From an uncultured Clostridium sp. (lineage in GTDB: Bacteria > Bacillota > Clostridia > Lachnospirales > Lachnospiraceae), in assembly GCA_934438135.1 (NCBI GenBank), contig CAKSBP010000021.1, positions 1 through 60,379 of the forward strand: a stretch of 60,379 nucleotides of DNA, in the 5' to 3' direction. Made by a program: the position numbers and the translations under genes. Under the pieces are notes generated by a model that worked only from the letters and a program-made list of their open reading frames with translations, did no database searches and was not told the origin of the DNA. This document shows, one piece after another, positions 25,712 to 34,279 of this stretch; position 1 is the stretch's first letter, and each line of letters starts with the position of its first letter.

Positions 25712-28700
25712 ATGAATATAAATCAAATTGGTCTGGCATCCCAGAAAACAGGAAAAGAGCAGAAAAGTATTTTTGGTACGGTGCAAAGTTCTGAGTCCAC
25801 GCAGCAGACGAAGCCGACAGAGCCTAAGTTTGTACGGCAGAGTGGGATGATTAACCAGATTTCCAAGGGAAATGGAACTTATGGAAAGAGTGGTGTGGAA
25901 GATACAAGTAAGAAGGAGAGCACGCCCGTTTCCAAGACGGCTCTGGACTGTCTGGAAGATGTAAAAGACAGGATGACCGAAGATGATGTACAGGATTTAG
26001 AAGATGAGGGTATGTCTCTTGAAAAATATGAATCTCAGCGTCTGGACAAGGCTCTTAATCGTATTAAGGAGAATCGTCAGGAACAGAGGAATTCTATTGA
26101 GAATACCGTAGAGAAGCGGAAAAATCAGACAGAGGATATGAAAGAAACAGCTGTAAAGAATGCTGTGGAGCATGGAACAGCCAGTCAGGCAGCAGCGGCA
26201 CTGGCAAGTGCGAATCTTCCGGTAACCCAGGATAATATTGATAAGGTAACGCAGGCGGTTGAGATGTCAGAAAGTGCTGGCAGTATCAGTGACGAAGCCC
26301 GCCAGTATTTGATTTCCAATGAAATGGATCTGACCATCCGAAATATTTATCAGGCGGAATACAGTGCAGGAAGTACAGCAGGAAATACACAATTTTCCGG
26401 TTATGTATCTACAAATGTAGCCTATGATGTGGATGGAAGCAGTTATAAAAATTCCGACGCAGACTGGGAATTAATAAAGGGGCAGGCAGAAGGTGTAATA
26501 GAAAGTGCCGGCATGGAAGTAAATGAAGATACCTTGAATCAGTGTAAGTGGCTGTTTGAAAATAATCTTCCAGTCACCAAGGAAGCATTAAAACAGTTAA
26601 ATACTCTGAATGCCATTCAGGAAAATTATAATTCTGATGAAGTTATGGAACAGGTAATTAAAAATTATGAAACTGGAATTCAGCCGGAAGATACGTCACT
26701 AGGATTTTTCGGGAAACAGGAGAAAGATGATCAGGTTCAGAAGTTTCTTGCACAGGTGGAAGCAGAACTTTCTTCTTCTAATAGTTCCATACTGGATGTT
26801 ACTCAGAGAAGACAGTTAGAGGAAATCCGCCTGAAGATGACTACAGAAGTAAGTCAGAAGCTGATAGAAAAAGGAATTAAACTGGATACGGAAAATCTTT
26901 CTGAGATTGTAGAAGGATTAAAGCAGATTGAACAGGATTATTATCATTCTATGGTGCAGGAAGGCCAGGCAGATGACATAAACGGAGCTGCTGAACTTTT
27001 TCAGGAAACTATTCAGAAAGTAAATGGACTTGGAGCAGTTCCTGAATCTGTGCTGGGAAAAACATTTGATAAGCGTGATATTCAGACTGTAAATTCACTT
27101 TATGAAACTGGAATATCTATGAAAGCAGAGTTTGAGAAAGCTGGAGAATCTTATGAAGCATTAGGTACAGAAGTAAGAAAAGATCTTGGTGACTCTGTGA
27201 AAAAAGCATTTGCTGGAATTGATGATATGCTGAAAGATATGGGGCTGGAACTAACAGAAGCAAATCGTCGTGCGATTCGGATTCTTGGATATAATAGCAT
27301 CGAAATCACGAAAGAAAGCATTGCTGAGATGAAAAATTATGACAGTAAGGTGCAGAATCTGATGGATGGTTTGAAACCAGTGATTACCTTGGAAATGATT
27401 AAACGTGGAGTGAATCCGTTGGATACACCTATTGATGAGGTGAATCAGGAGATTGAACAAATCAGTCAGGAAATCGGTGCATCGGAAGATGAAAAGTATA
27501 GTGAGTTTCTTTGGAAATTGGATCAGAAAAAAGAACTTTCTACAGATGAAAGGAAGGCATTTATTGGATTATACCGCCTGATGAATCACATAAGTAAGTC
27601 AGATGGTGCTGCCATTGGTTCGGTTATAAAAGCAGGAAAGGAGTTGACATTGAGTAATCTTCTTACGGCGGTTAGAACTTCAAAATCTGGTGGAGTAAAT
27701 GAAAGCGTGGATGATAACTTCGGAACGTTGGAAAGTACCAGCAGAAAGGGTGAATCTATTTCCGAACAGGTTCAGTATTACCGTCGGGAAGCCCAGTCTG
27801 TTCTTAATAAAATGACGCCGGATAATTTAGAACAGGCATCACAAAGCCTTAGAATAGATGGACAGGATACTATGGAAACATTACAGGATGTTTCACTTGA
27901 AATGCTTCATGAAACAATAGAGCAGCAGAGTGATAATATGGATGAAACTTCAAAACAGTATCTAAAAGAGAAGATGGAATCCTATTATGAAAAACTGGAT
28001 AACAGTCAGGAATGTATGGATTTTCTTGAGAGTGCAGATATTTCAGCAACATTAGAGAATACTGCATCTGCGCAGACGCTATTATATGAAAATGTCTGGG
28101 AACAGGTTGCAGACAAAACTGGAAAGAAACCTGCCGAAAAGGAAAAATATAAGGAATCCATGCAAAAGCTTTCGGAAAGTCTTGGTGAAGATTTCTTTGA
28201 AGAAGAATATGATTCATTTACTGAGTTGTGCAGGTCGATGGTAAAGGAAAGCATGTATCAGGAGGATACCACATCTTCGGACATGTCCTTATATCGTTTT
28301 ATGGGAAGCAGTCTGGAATTAACAGGTGCGTTAAGCAAAAAGGAAAGTTATCAGATGCCCGTAGTAACCGGTGATAAGATTGCAAATGTAAATGTAACTC
28401 TGGAACACAGCAGCATTCATCAGGGAAAAGTGAAGATCTCCTACCGTTCCGATGATTTAGGTGAAATTGAATCAGAATGGACTGTGCGGGGAGATGCCGT
28501 AACAGGGGCTATAACTGCAGATAATGTGACAGCTTTGGATTTGCTTAAACAGCAGAAAATGATGATGAGAGATGCCATAAGTGAGATTGGCTTAACAGCG
28601 GAACAAGTTAACTTTAGTCTGAACCGAAACAAAGGAATTCAGCTTAGCAGTACAGAAAATACAGACGAAAGTGTTGATACCAAAGTACTGTTGAAGGTTG

Positions 28701-28756
28701 CAAAAACATTTATTAAAACAGTTCAGACCGTAGAACAGAGCAAGGAAAGAGGTTAA
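25712..28756 (+). CDS. Large flagellar-locus protein (DUF6240-like)
   Basis: A 1014-aa, highly acidic, glutamine- and serine-rich protein predicted largely helical, without signal peptide or membrane helix. Its position directly before flagellin (3-bp gap) and composition match DUF6240 proteins of flagellated Lachnospiraceae. The N-terminal region (MNINQIGLASQ, then low-complexity QTKPTEPKF) and the C-terminal domain (about 880-1000, with VNVTLEHSSIHQGKVKISYR) are compatible with a FliK-like or export-related part, but this is inference; no function is established. ATG 25712 is used because GGAAGAG precedes it; ATG 25688 is the alternative. A sigma-28-like promoter lies just upstream, so it is likely a late flagellar gene. 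Confidence 0.82.
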   Translation: MNINQIGLASQKTGKEQKSIFGTVQSSESTQQTKPTEPKFVRQSGMINQISKGNGTYGKSGVEDTSKKESTPVSKTALDCLEDVKDRMTEDDVQDLEDEGMSLEKYESQRLDKALNRIKENRQEQRNSIENTVEKRKNQTEDMKETAVKNAVEHGTASQAAAALASANLPVTQDNIDKVTQAVEMSESAGSISDEARQYLISNEMDLTIRNIYQAEYSAGSTAGNTQFSGYVSTNVAYDVDGSSYKNSDADWELIKGQAEGVIESAGMEVNEDTLNQCKWLFENNLPVTKEALKQLNTLNAIQENYNSDEVMEQVIKNYETGIQPEDTSLGFFGKQEKDDQVQKFLAQVEAELSSSNSSILDVTQRRQLEEIRLKMTTEVSQKLIEKGIKLDTENLSEIVEGLKQIEQDYYHSMVQEGQADDINGAAELFQETIQKVNGLGAVPESVLGKTFDKRDIQTVNSLYETGISMKAEFEKAGESYEALGTEVRKDLGDSVKKAFAGIDDMLKDMGLELTEANRRAIRILGYNSIEITKESIAEMKNYDSKVQNLMDGLKPVITLEMIKRGVNPLDTPIDEVNQEIEQISQEIGASEDEKYSEFLWKLDQKKELSTDERKAFIGLYRLMNHISKSDGAAIGSVIKAGKELTLSNLLTAVRTSKSGGVNESVDDNFGTLESTSRKGESISEQVQYYRREAQSVLNKMTPDNLEQASQSLRIDGQDTMETLQDVSLEMLHETIEQQSDNMDETSKQYLKEKMESYYEKLDNSQECMDFLESADISATLENTASAQTLLYENVWEQVADKTGKKPAEKEKYKESMQKLSESLGEDFFEEEYDSFTELCRSMVKESMYQEDTTSSDMSLYRFMGSSLELTGALSKKESYQMPVVTGDKIANVNVTLEHSSIHQGKVKISYRSDDLGEIESEWTVRGDAVTGAITADNVTALDLLKQQKMMMRDAISEIGLTAEQVNFSLNRNKGIQLSSTENTDESVDTKVLLKVAKTFIKTVQTVEQSKERG

Positions 28757-28759
28757 AAT

Positions 28760-30190
28760 ATGTTTATAAATCATAATATTTCGGCTATTAAGACAAACAG
28801 CCAGTTGTCCATTAACAACAATAATCTGTCAGCAAGTATACAGAGATTATCATCTGGATACCGTATTAATAAATCAGCGGATGATCCAGCAGGAATGGCA
28901 ATTTCCAGAAAAATGAGAACGCAGATTGCAGCACTTGATCAGGCATCCAGTAATGCTTCTGATGGTATTTCTGTTATTCAGACAGCAGAGGGTGCATTAA
29001 CAGAAGTACAGTCTATGCTTCAGAGAATGAGAGAGCTTTCTGTACAGGCTGCTAATGGAACACTTACGGAAGATGATAAGCAGGCTGTTCAGGATGAAAT
29101 CGATGAATTAAGCCAGGAAATCGATCGAATTTCAACAGATACTGAATTTAATACGAAAACATTATTAAATGGAACATTAGATCGAGTTACTTACACTAAT
29201 AATGCAAATGTCAGCATTTTCAGTACAAGTGATGGTGTAAAATCTGGAAACTATGAAATTACCGTAACAACACCACCAAAGCAGGCAATAGTTTCAGGTG
29301 GTGGAAGTGCTGCATTTACAGGAACAGGTGGAGTAGTAGCAGAATCTGAAAAAGGTTCTATTACAATTAATGGTGAAACGATTCAGATTAATGCAGGTGA
29401 GACACGTACGGAAGTGATTAACAAATTAAGAGATTTATGCGACAGAGTAAATATAAAAATGGAAACGGGAAGCGGTTCTCTGGATACAGTAGGAGCTTCC
29501 TATAAGTTTACAACAGAAGCGTATGGTGCAGACGCTAGTATTCTGATTACTGGTTCTAATATTGATCTGCTAAATAAATTAGGATTAGGCGGAATTTCTA
29601 ATGTAGAGCAAAAAGGAACGGATCCAGAGATTTCTCCTAAGGTGGTTACCACAGGAAGCGGATTTACAAATACGGCTACTGTAACTTATGATGATAAGTA
29701 TGCCACTGTTCAAGATTACAATGGATTTAAGATGGTATTTGATTTATCCAAATCTAAAGCTGGAGATAAAGCAGAATTACAGATATTTGATGCAGGCCCT
29801 ATGGTACTTCAGGTTGGAGCTAATGAAAATCAGACATTAAAGGTTACTATTCCAGAAGTGTCCTGTAAGTCATTGATGATTGATGATGTCAATGTCATGT
29901 CCAGTATCGGTGCTCAGGCAGCTATTACAAAGGTAGATAAAGCTGTAAATAGTGTATCTGCAGTCCGTGCTCAGTTAGGTGCATATCAGAACCGTCTGGA
30001 GAGTTCCGTTGCAAATCTGGATACCACATCAGAGAATATTACGGAGTCTCTTTCCAGAATTGAAGACGTAGATATGGCAGACGAGATGACAAAGTATACC
30101 CAGTATCAGGTACTTGTTCAGGCATCTACTTCAGTACTGGCTCAGGCAAATGAACGTCCACAGACTGTTCTTTCTTTGTTACAGTCCTAA
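28760..30190 (+). CDS. hag: Flagellin
   Basis: Main filament subunit, exported by the flagellar type III system. The N-terminal D0/D1 (MFINHNISAIKTNSQLSINN, then RLSSGYRINKSADDPAGMAI) and C-terminal D1/D0 (VRAQLGAYQNRLESSVANLD and MTKYTQYQVLVQAS) are typical. The central domain (about 130-390) is variable and includes GSITINGETIQINAG, like a hook-IN motif. Residues 88-96 (QRMRELSVQ) keep the TLR5-recognised pattern of Salmonella FliC (Arg, Glu and Leu). It lies 3 bp after the DUF6240-like gene, with AGAGG before the ATG, and is probably co-transcribed from the sigma-28-like promoter, though an own promoter cannot be excluded. Confidence 0.97.
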   Translation: MFINHNISAIKTNSQLSINNNNLSASIQRLSSGYRINKSADDPAGMAISRKMRTQIAALDQASSNASDGISVIQTAEGALTEVQSMLQRMRELSVQAANGTLTEDDKQAVQDEIDELSQEIDRISTDTEFNTKTLLNGTLDRVTYTNNANVSIFSTSDGVKSGNYEITVTTPPKQAIVSGGGSAAFTGTGGVVAESEKGSITINGETIQINAGETRTEVINKLRDLCDRVNIKMETGSGSLDTVGASYKFTTEAYGADASILITGSNIDLLNKLGLGGISNVEQKGTDPEISPKVVTTGSGFTNTATVTYDDKYATVQDYNGFKMVFDLSKSKAGDKAELQIFDAGPMVLQVGANENQTLKVTIPEVSCKSLMIDDVNVMSSIGAQAAITKVDKAVNSVSAVRAQLGAYQNRLESSVANLDTTSENITESLSRIEDVDMADEMTKYTQYQVLVQASTSVLAQANERPQTVLSLLQS

Positions 30191-30228
30191 TCAGCTGGAA
30201 TGTAAATGTATTGGGAGATGAGTAATAT

Positions 30229-30708
30229 ATGAAGAAGGAAAGTATTCAGGCATACAGTACGCGGATTACGCAGGCAAATCAGTCAGAGCTGGTTGTCATC
30301 ACTTATGAAATTATACTGGAACATATCAAAGATGCACAGGAAGCATTTCAAAATCAGGATATGATTTTGTATTCCAGTGCATTGGAGTCAGCCCAGGGAT
30401 TTTTAAAGGAATTGATGGTAGCACTTGATTTTAAATACGAAATATCAAGAAATCTGATGTCTATTTATATTTTTATAAACAAAGTATTAATTGAAGCGAA
30501 AATGAAGAAAAATCCGGAGCTGCTTCCGAGAATTGAAAAGATACTTAAGAATTTGTTATCTTCTTTTCAGGAAACAGCAAAACAGGATCACTCCAGACCG
30601 GTTATGGAAAATACAACAAAGGTTTATGCAGGACTGACTTATGGAAGAAACAGCCTGAATGAAACTATGGTGGATGATACGATGAAGTCCAGAGGATTCC
30701 GAGTATAA
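30229..30708 (+). CDS. fliS: Flagellin chaperone FliS-like protein
   Basis: 159 aa, all-helical. FliS binds the C-terminus of flagellin in the cytosol and stops early assembly. The start (QAYSTRITQANQSELVVITY) and the helical core with EILLEHIKDAQEAF-like and SAQGFLKELMVALDFKYEIS stretches fit FliS, as does location 38 bp after flagellin. It is about 30 residues longer than the usual FliS, with an extra C-terminal tail (TKVYAGLTYGRNSLNETMVD). A terminator follows at once. Confidence 0.85.
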   Translation: MKKESIQAYSTRITQANQSELVVITYEIILEHIKDAQEAFQNQDMILYSSALESAQGFLKELMVALDFKYEISRNLMSIYIFINKVLIEAKMKKNPELLPRIEKILKNLLSSFQETAKQDHSRPVMENTTKVYAGLTYGRNSLNETMVDDTMKSRGFRV

Positions 30709-30744
30709 AAAAGATGCTGTCATGTGTAAGACAGCATCTTTTTT
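30707..30744 (+). terminator. Terminator of the flagellin operon
   Basis: A perfect 15-bp stem AAAAAAGATGCTGTC / GACAGCATCTTTTTT has an 8-base loop and ends in a T-run. Confidence 0.92.
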
Positions 30745-30779
30745 ATACCCGGAAATTTCTGTTTTTGAAACTTTTGTTT

Positions 30780-31016
30780 TTAAGCGGGAGATATCTGTTC
30801 TAGGTCGATATCCTGTTCCAACACTTTAACCTGCTGAATCAGATACTGGTATCTCTGCTGTATAGCATTCACTTCGTAAATATAACTATCAATAAGTTCT
30901 GGATCAACAGCATTGTTAAAGTTCGAGTAAGCTGTTTCCAGAGCTAATTGGGCTTGTTTTATCTGATAGTCTAAGATTTCTCTTTCTTTCGAAGATTTCT
31001 TTTTTGTAAGTCTCAT
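30780..31016 (-). CDS. YaaL-like DUF2508 family protein
   Basis: 78 aa, basic N-terminus (MRLTKKKSSKEREIL) followed by two helices. It matches the size and pattern of DUF2508 (B. subtilis YaaL), including the central ...DPELIDSYIYEVNAIQQRYQ... region like the family's D-P-x-x-x-D-x-x-x-E-x-x-Y. The role is unknown. YaaL is normally encoded between recR and bofA; here it is divergent from bofA and 24 kb from recR. That neighbourhood supports the assignment. Confidence 0.75.
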   Translation of the reverse strand: MRLTKKKSSKEREILDYQIKQAQLALETAYSNFNNAVDPELIDSYIYEVNAIQQRYQYLIQQVKVLEQDIDLEQISPA

Positions 31017-31188
31017 TCTTACCTCTACTTTCCAGAACGTAGTTCTTAAGACTTTGTTGGCATTAATTACTAATATATAGTATATTATAGTCTTGTATTA
31101 TAAAGAATATTCCAAAAAATATTAAAAATAGAATAAAAGTAATTTCATAGCATATATATATATTAATTAAAATATACGGTGCGAAGAA

Positions 31189-31458
31189 ATGAACAATTAT
31201 TTTTTACTTATCCCAATTGCAGCTGCTATCATATTGGTAGTATCGATAATTATGAAAAAAATGGAATGGTTTCTGAATTTTTTTCTACGAATATGTGTAG
31301 GAACGCTTGCTTTGTACATAGCTGGAAATCTAATGGTTCAAGTAAGTGCTGCTGCACAGGTTGGAATTAATGTGGTTACTGTGCTTACAATTGGATTATT
31401 GGGCCTGCCTGGATTCTGCCTTGTGCTGTTTTTAGATTTATATTATCTGTATGGCTAA
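31189..31458 (+). CDS. bofA: BofA family protein (pro-sigma-K processing inhibitor type)
   Basis: 89-aa membrane protein with two to three hydrophobic helices (about 4-22, 30-52 and 62-85). The conserved C-terminal motif GINVVTVLTIGLLGLPG corresponds to the BofA signature (IG-N-x-x-T-x-x-x-x-G-x-LG-x-PG). In Bacillus BofA restrains the SpoIVFB protease until pro-sigma-K should be cleaved in the mother cell. Whether the pathway is the same here is not shown. The ribosome site is weak (GGTG). Divergent yaaL-like gene supports identity. Confidence 0.85.
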   Translation: MNNYFLLIPIAAAIILVVSIIMKKMEWFLNFFLRICVGTLALYIAGNLMVQVSAAAQVGINVVTVLTIGLLGLPGFCLVLFLDLYYLYG

Positions 31459-31494
31459 TGATGAAATATGGCGTTTTTTGCGATTGAAACTATA

Positions 31495-31523
31495 TTGACA
31501 ATCTGCATAAGACGTTGTATAAA
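31495..31523 (+). promoter_or_regulatory. Promoter of the Tad/Flp pilus locus
   Basis: TTGACA (31495-31500), a 17-bp spacer and TATAAA (31518-31523), about 50 bp before the first pilus gene. It appears to be the only clear promoter for the run of tad genes that follows. Confidence 0.75.
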
Positions 31524-31570
31524 TAAATTATCCTATTGGTTCATAGGTAAGCCCTTGGAGAGGAGGGATT

Positions 31571-32080
31571 ATCTTAGAGAGTATTCTTTGCAGTATCATT
31601 CTGATAGCTGCTGCTATACAGGATCAGAAGGAGTCTAAAATTTCTAATGTTATTATTATTCTAGGTTATCTTTTAAGTCTTTGTTTTCATTGTTTTACAT
31701 CAGGAATGGGAGGATTTTGTAAGTGGACAAGTGGTATGGTTCTGCCTATATTGCTTCTTTTTGAATTGTTCTATTTTAAGATGCTAGGAGCAGGTGATAT
31801 TAAGCTTTTGTCCATGGCGGGAAGTTTTATGGGAAGCAGGAGAGCGTTAAGAGTTATTATGATTTCGTTCTTTTTTGCAGCTATACTATCTGTTTGGAAG
31901 CTGATTTATTATAGGAATATAAGAGAGCGTATGGTATATATGTGGACTTATTTTCAGCAGTTTTTTTTAGAGAAAAAGAGAATACCTTATGTGGATATGT
32001 CCTGTAAGGATATGCGGTTTATGATTCACTTTTCCATACCAGTGTTACTTGCAGTCTGGGCAGTATATTTTATGGAATAA
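31571..32080 (+). CDS. Prepilin peptidase (A24 family, TadV/CpaA type) with non-standard start
   Basis: Inner-membrane aspartic protease that removes the leader of Flp-type prepilins. Both catalytic regions are present: AAIQDQKESKISN with the first Asp, and GAGDIKLLS with the GxGD Asp. Hydrophobic helices fill most of the rest. About 169 aa, normal for TadV. The frame has a strong ribosome site (GGAGAGGAGGG, 31557-31567), but no ATG, GTG or TTG follows until 31706, which would delete the first Asp. Start must be ATC (31571) or ATT (31568), or else the original start was TTG at 31574, now TTA. First gene of the pilus locus. Confidence 0.85.
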   Translation: MLESILCSIILIAAAIQDQKESKISNVIIILGYLLSLCFHCFTSGMGGFCKWTSGMVLPILLLFELFYFKMLGAGDIKLLSMAGSFMGSRRALRVIMISFFFAAILSVWKLIYYRNIRERMVYMWTYFQQFFLEKKRIPYVDMSCKDMRFMIHFSIPVLLAVWAVYFME

Positions 32081-32096
32081 CAGGAAGGAGTACATA

Positions 32097-33020
32097 TTGA
32101 AGAACAGAATAATGGTTATTTATGACAGCGATATGGAATATGCAAGAAAGCTGATGGAGTTTCTAAATCAGAAAGAGGATTTCCCATTTGAAGTGCAGAT
32201 GGTTACAAGCCAGGAGAATCTTAATCAGGTACTAAGCGAGAGGAAAGCAGATGTACTTTTGCTTGGTGAAGAAAATGTTTCTGGGAAGGAGCAGGCGGAA
32301 GTTTTTATTCTTTCAGAGTCAGAGAGTGAGGAGTTGTACCGGATTTATAAGTATCAGTCTATGGAACGTATCATTGATAAAATTCGGAGTGGGTCGATAC
32401 AGAAGAAGGAGGCGAATACAGAAGTTGTATCAGGAGGATTTTTTATGACGGGGATTTATTCTCCTTCTGGTGGATGTGGGAAAACAATGCTTTCTATGGA
32501 ATTGGCGAGGAGGTATAGCAGAGAAGCGAAAACATTGTATTTAAATTTTGATTTGATAGGAAACACATTTCCAGATGAGCCAGAGATTATCTGTAATAAT
32601 GTGCAGGAACTGTTTTATGGCATTCATGAAAGGATTCTGGATGAAGAGACAGGAATGGAACCATTTCTATGCAGGTCATCAAATGTATACTATCTTGGGC
32701 CATCGCCTTACCGAAGAGAACTCTGGAATTTGACTAGAAAGGATATGTCCTATTGGCTGTCAATGATTCGGGAAAGAGAAGAATTTCGTTATGTTGTGTT
32801 GGATATTGGTTTTTTTAATGAGGCAATGTTAGAAGCAATGAAGCAGTGTGATAAAGTGATTCTACTCAACGGAAAGTATGAGATTCAGAGGGAGAAAACA
32901 GAACAGTTTTATGGAATGCTGGATTTTTGTAAAGAAGATACATTGCGGCAGAATATACGGGAATTTGCTGCACCAGAATATGGGGAGTATGAAAAGCTGG
33001 CAGGAAAGCTGGTGATTTAA
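32097..33020 (+). CDS. tadZ: TadZ/CpaE-like MinD-family ATPase
   Basis: 307 aa. The N-terminal 110 residues form a receiver-like domain (RIMVIYDSDMEYARKLMEFL), lacking an evident phospho-acceptor set, as in TadZ. A MinD/ParA-type ATPase follows with a deviant P-loop SPSGGCGKTM, LNFDLIG and VVLDIGF. In Tad systems TadZ marks the cell location of pilus assembly. It starts with TTG at 32097, six bases after AGGAAGGAG; a longer frame from 32049 has no ribosome site and overlaps the peptidase. It abuts tadA directly. Confidence 0.87.
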   Translation: MKNRIMVIYDSDMEYARKLMEFLNQKEDFPFEVQMVTSQENLNQVLSERKADVLLLGEENVSGKEQAEVFILSESESEELYRIYKYQSMERIIDKIRSGSIQKKEANTEVVSGGFFMTGIYSPSGGCGKTMLSMELARRYSREAKTLYLNFDLIGNTFPDEPEIICNNVQELFYGIHERILDEETGMEPFLCRSSNVYYLGPSPYRRELWNLTRKDMSYWLSMIREREEFRYVVLDIGFFNEAMLEAMKQCDKVILLNGKYEIQREKTEQFYGMLDFCKEDTLRQNIREFAAPEYGEYEKLAGKLVI

Positions 33021-34238
33021 TTGCAGGATGGAGACAGCGTGATTCAGCAGAAGGTGTTAGAACAGTTGGATTATTCCTCGGATGTAGAAGATTCAGAAGT
33101 ACTTGCGGAGATTGACAGGCAGCTTCTTAAGTATAGTAAAGAGTGGTATATTAGTATTCCACAGATGGAGGTATGGAGAAAACAGGTGTATAACCGCCTG
33201 AGAAGATTGGACTTATTACAGGAATTAATTGAAGATGACAGTATATCTGAAATCATGGTAAATGGACCTGATATGATTTTTCTGGAGCAGAATGGACGGA
33301 TTACAAAGAGTGATTTGCATTTTGAATCCAGAGAAAAATTAGAAGATATTATTCAAAAAATTATATCTGCATCCAACCGTGTAGTAAATGAATCGAATCC
33401 GATTGTGGATTCTCATTTAGAAGATGGTTCTCGTGTAAACGTGGTACTCTACCCGATTGCAAGAAACGGTCCAATTCTTACCATACGAAAGTTCCCTTCA
33501 AATCCGATTACAATTCAAAAACTCATTCAAATTGGCAGCATTCACGAGGAAGCAGCCGATTTTCTAAAAAAACTGGTTATCGCTCGATACAATATCTTTA
33601 TCAGCGGCGGAACTGGTTCAGGAAAGACAACATTTCTAAATGCTTTATCAAATTTTATTCCAAAAGATGAAAGAATTATTACAATTGAAGATTCAGCAGA
33701 ACTGCAGATTCAGAATGTACCCAATATGGTAAGTCTGGAGGTTCGGAATGCGAATGTAGAAGGTTGTAATGAAATTTCAATTAGAGATTTAATCAAGTCG
33801 GCTTTACGTATGCGGCCAGATAGGATTATTGTTGGCGAGGTAAGAGACTCTGCCGCAATTGATATGTTAAGTGCATTAAATACCGGTCATGATGGCTCGT
33901 TATCAACTGGTCATGCCAATAGTCCAGAAGATATGCTGTATCGTCTGGAAACACTGGTGCTGATGGGATTGGATATTCCCCTTATGGCGGTAAGGAGACA
34001 GATTGCATCAGCATTGGATATTATCGTACATCTTGGAAGACTTCGAGATAAAAGTAGAAGAGTTCTTCAGATTGCAGAAGTGATGGACTGTGTAAATGGG
34101 GAGATTGTTCTAAATCCACTTTATGTGTTTCAAGAGTCAGGGGTGAATCAGAATGGGCGGATAACAGGGGGTTTAGAACCAACAGGCAGTCAGTTGAAGT
34201 CAATCGAGAAACTACAAAGAGCGGGAGTGATTATATAA
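33021..34238 (+). CDS. tadA: TadA/CpaF secretion ATPase
   Basis: Hexameric motor of the pilus, VirB11/GspE family. 405 aa with an N-terminal domain (to about 170), Walker A GGTGSGKT (196-203), the Asp box IITIEDSAELQIQ, Walker B region RPDRIIVGEVRDSAAIDML, and His box TGHDGSLSTGHANSPEDML. Length is normal for TadA. It begins with TTG immediately after the tadZ stop, so translation is likely coupled. Confidence 0.95.
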   Translation: MQDGDSVIQQKVLEQLDYSSDVEDSEVLAEIDRQLLKYSKEWYISIPQMEVWRKQVYNRLRRLDLLQELIEDDSISEIMVNGPDMIFLEQNGRITKSDLHFESREKLEDIIQKIISASNRVVNESNPIVDSHLEDGSRVNVVLYPIARNGPILTIRKFPSNPITIQKLIQIGSIHEEAADFLKKLVIARYNIFISGGTGSGKTTFLNALSNFIPKDERIITIEDSAELQIQNVPNMVSLEVRNANVEGCNEISIRDLIKSALRMRPDRIIVGEVRDSAAIDMLSALNTGHDGSLSTGHANSPEDMLYRLETLVLMGLDIPLMAVRRQIASALDIIVHLGRLRDKSRRVLQIAEVMDCVNGEIVLNPLYVFQESGVNQNGRITGGLEPTGSQLKSIEKLQRAGVII

Positions 34239-34279
34239 AAGATTATCATGTATATCAGTTTTCAAAACAGGAAAAAGCA

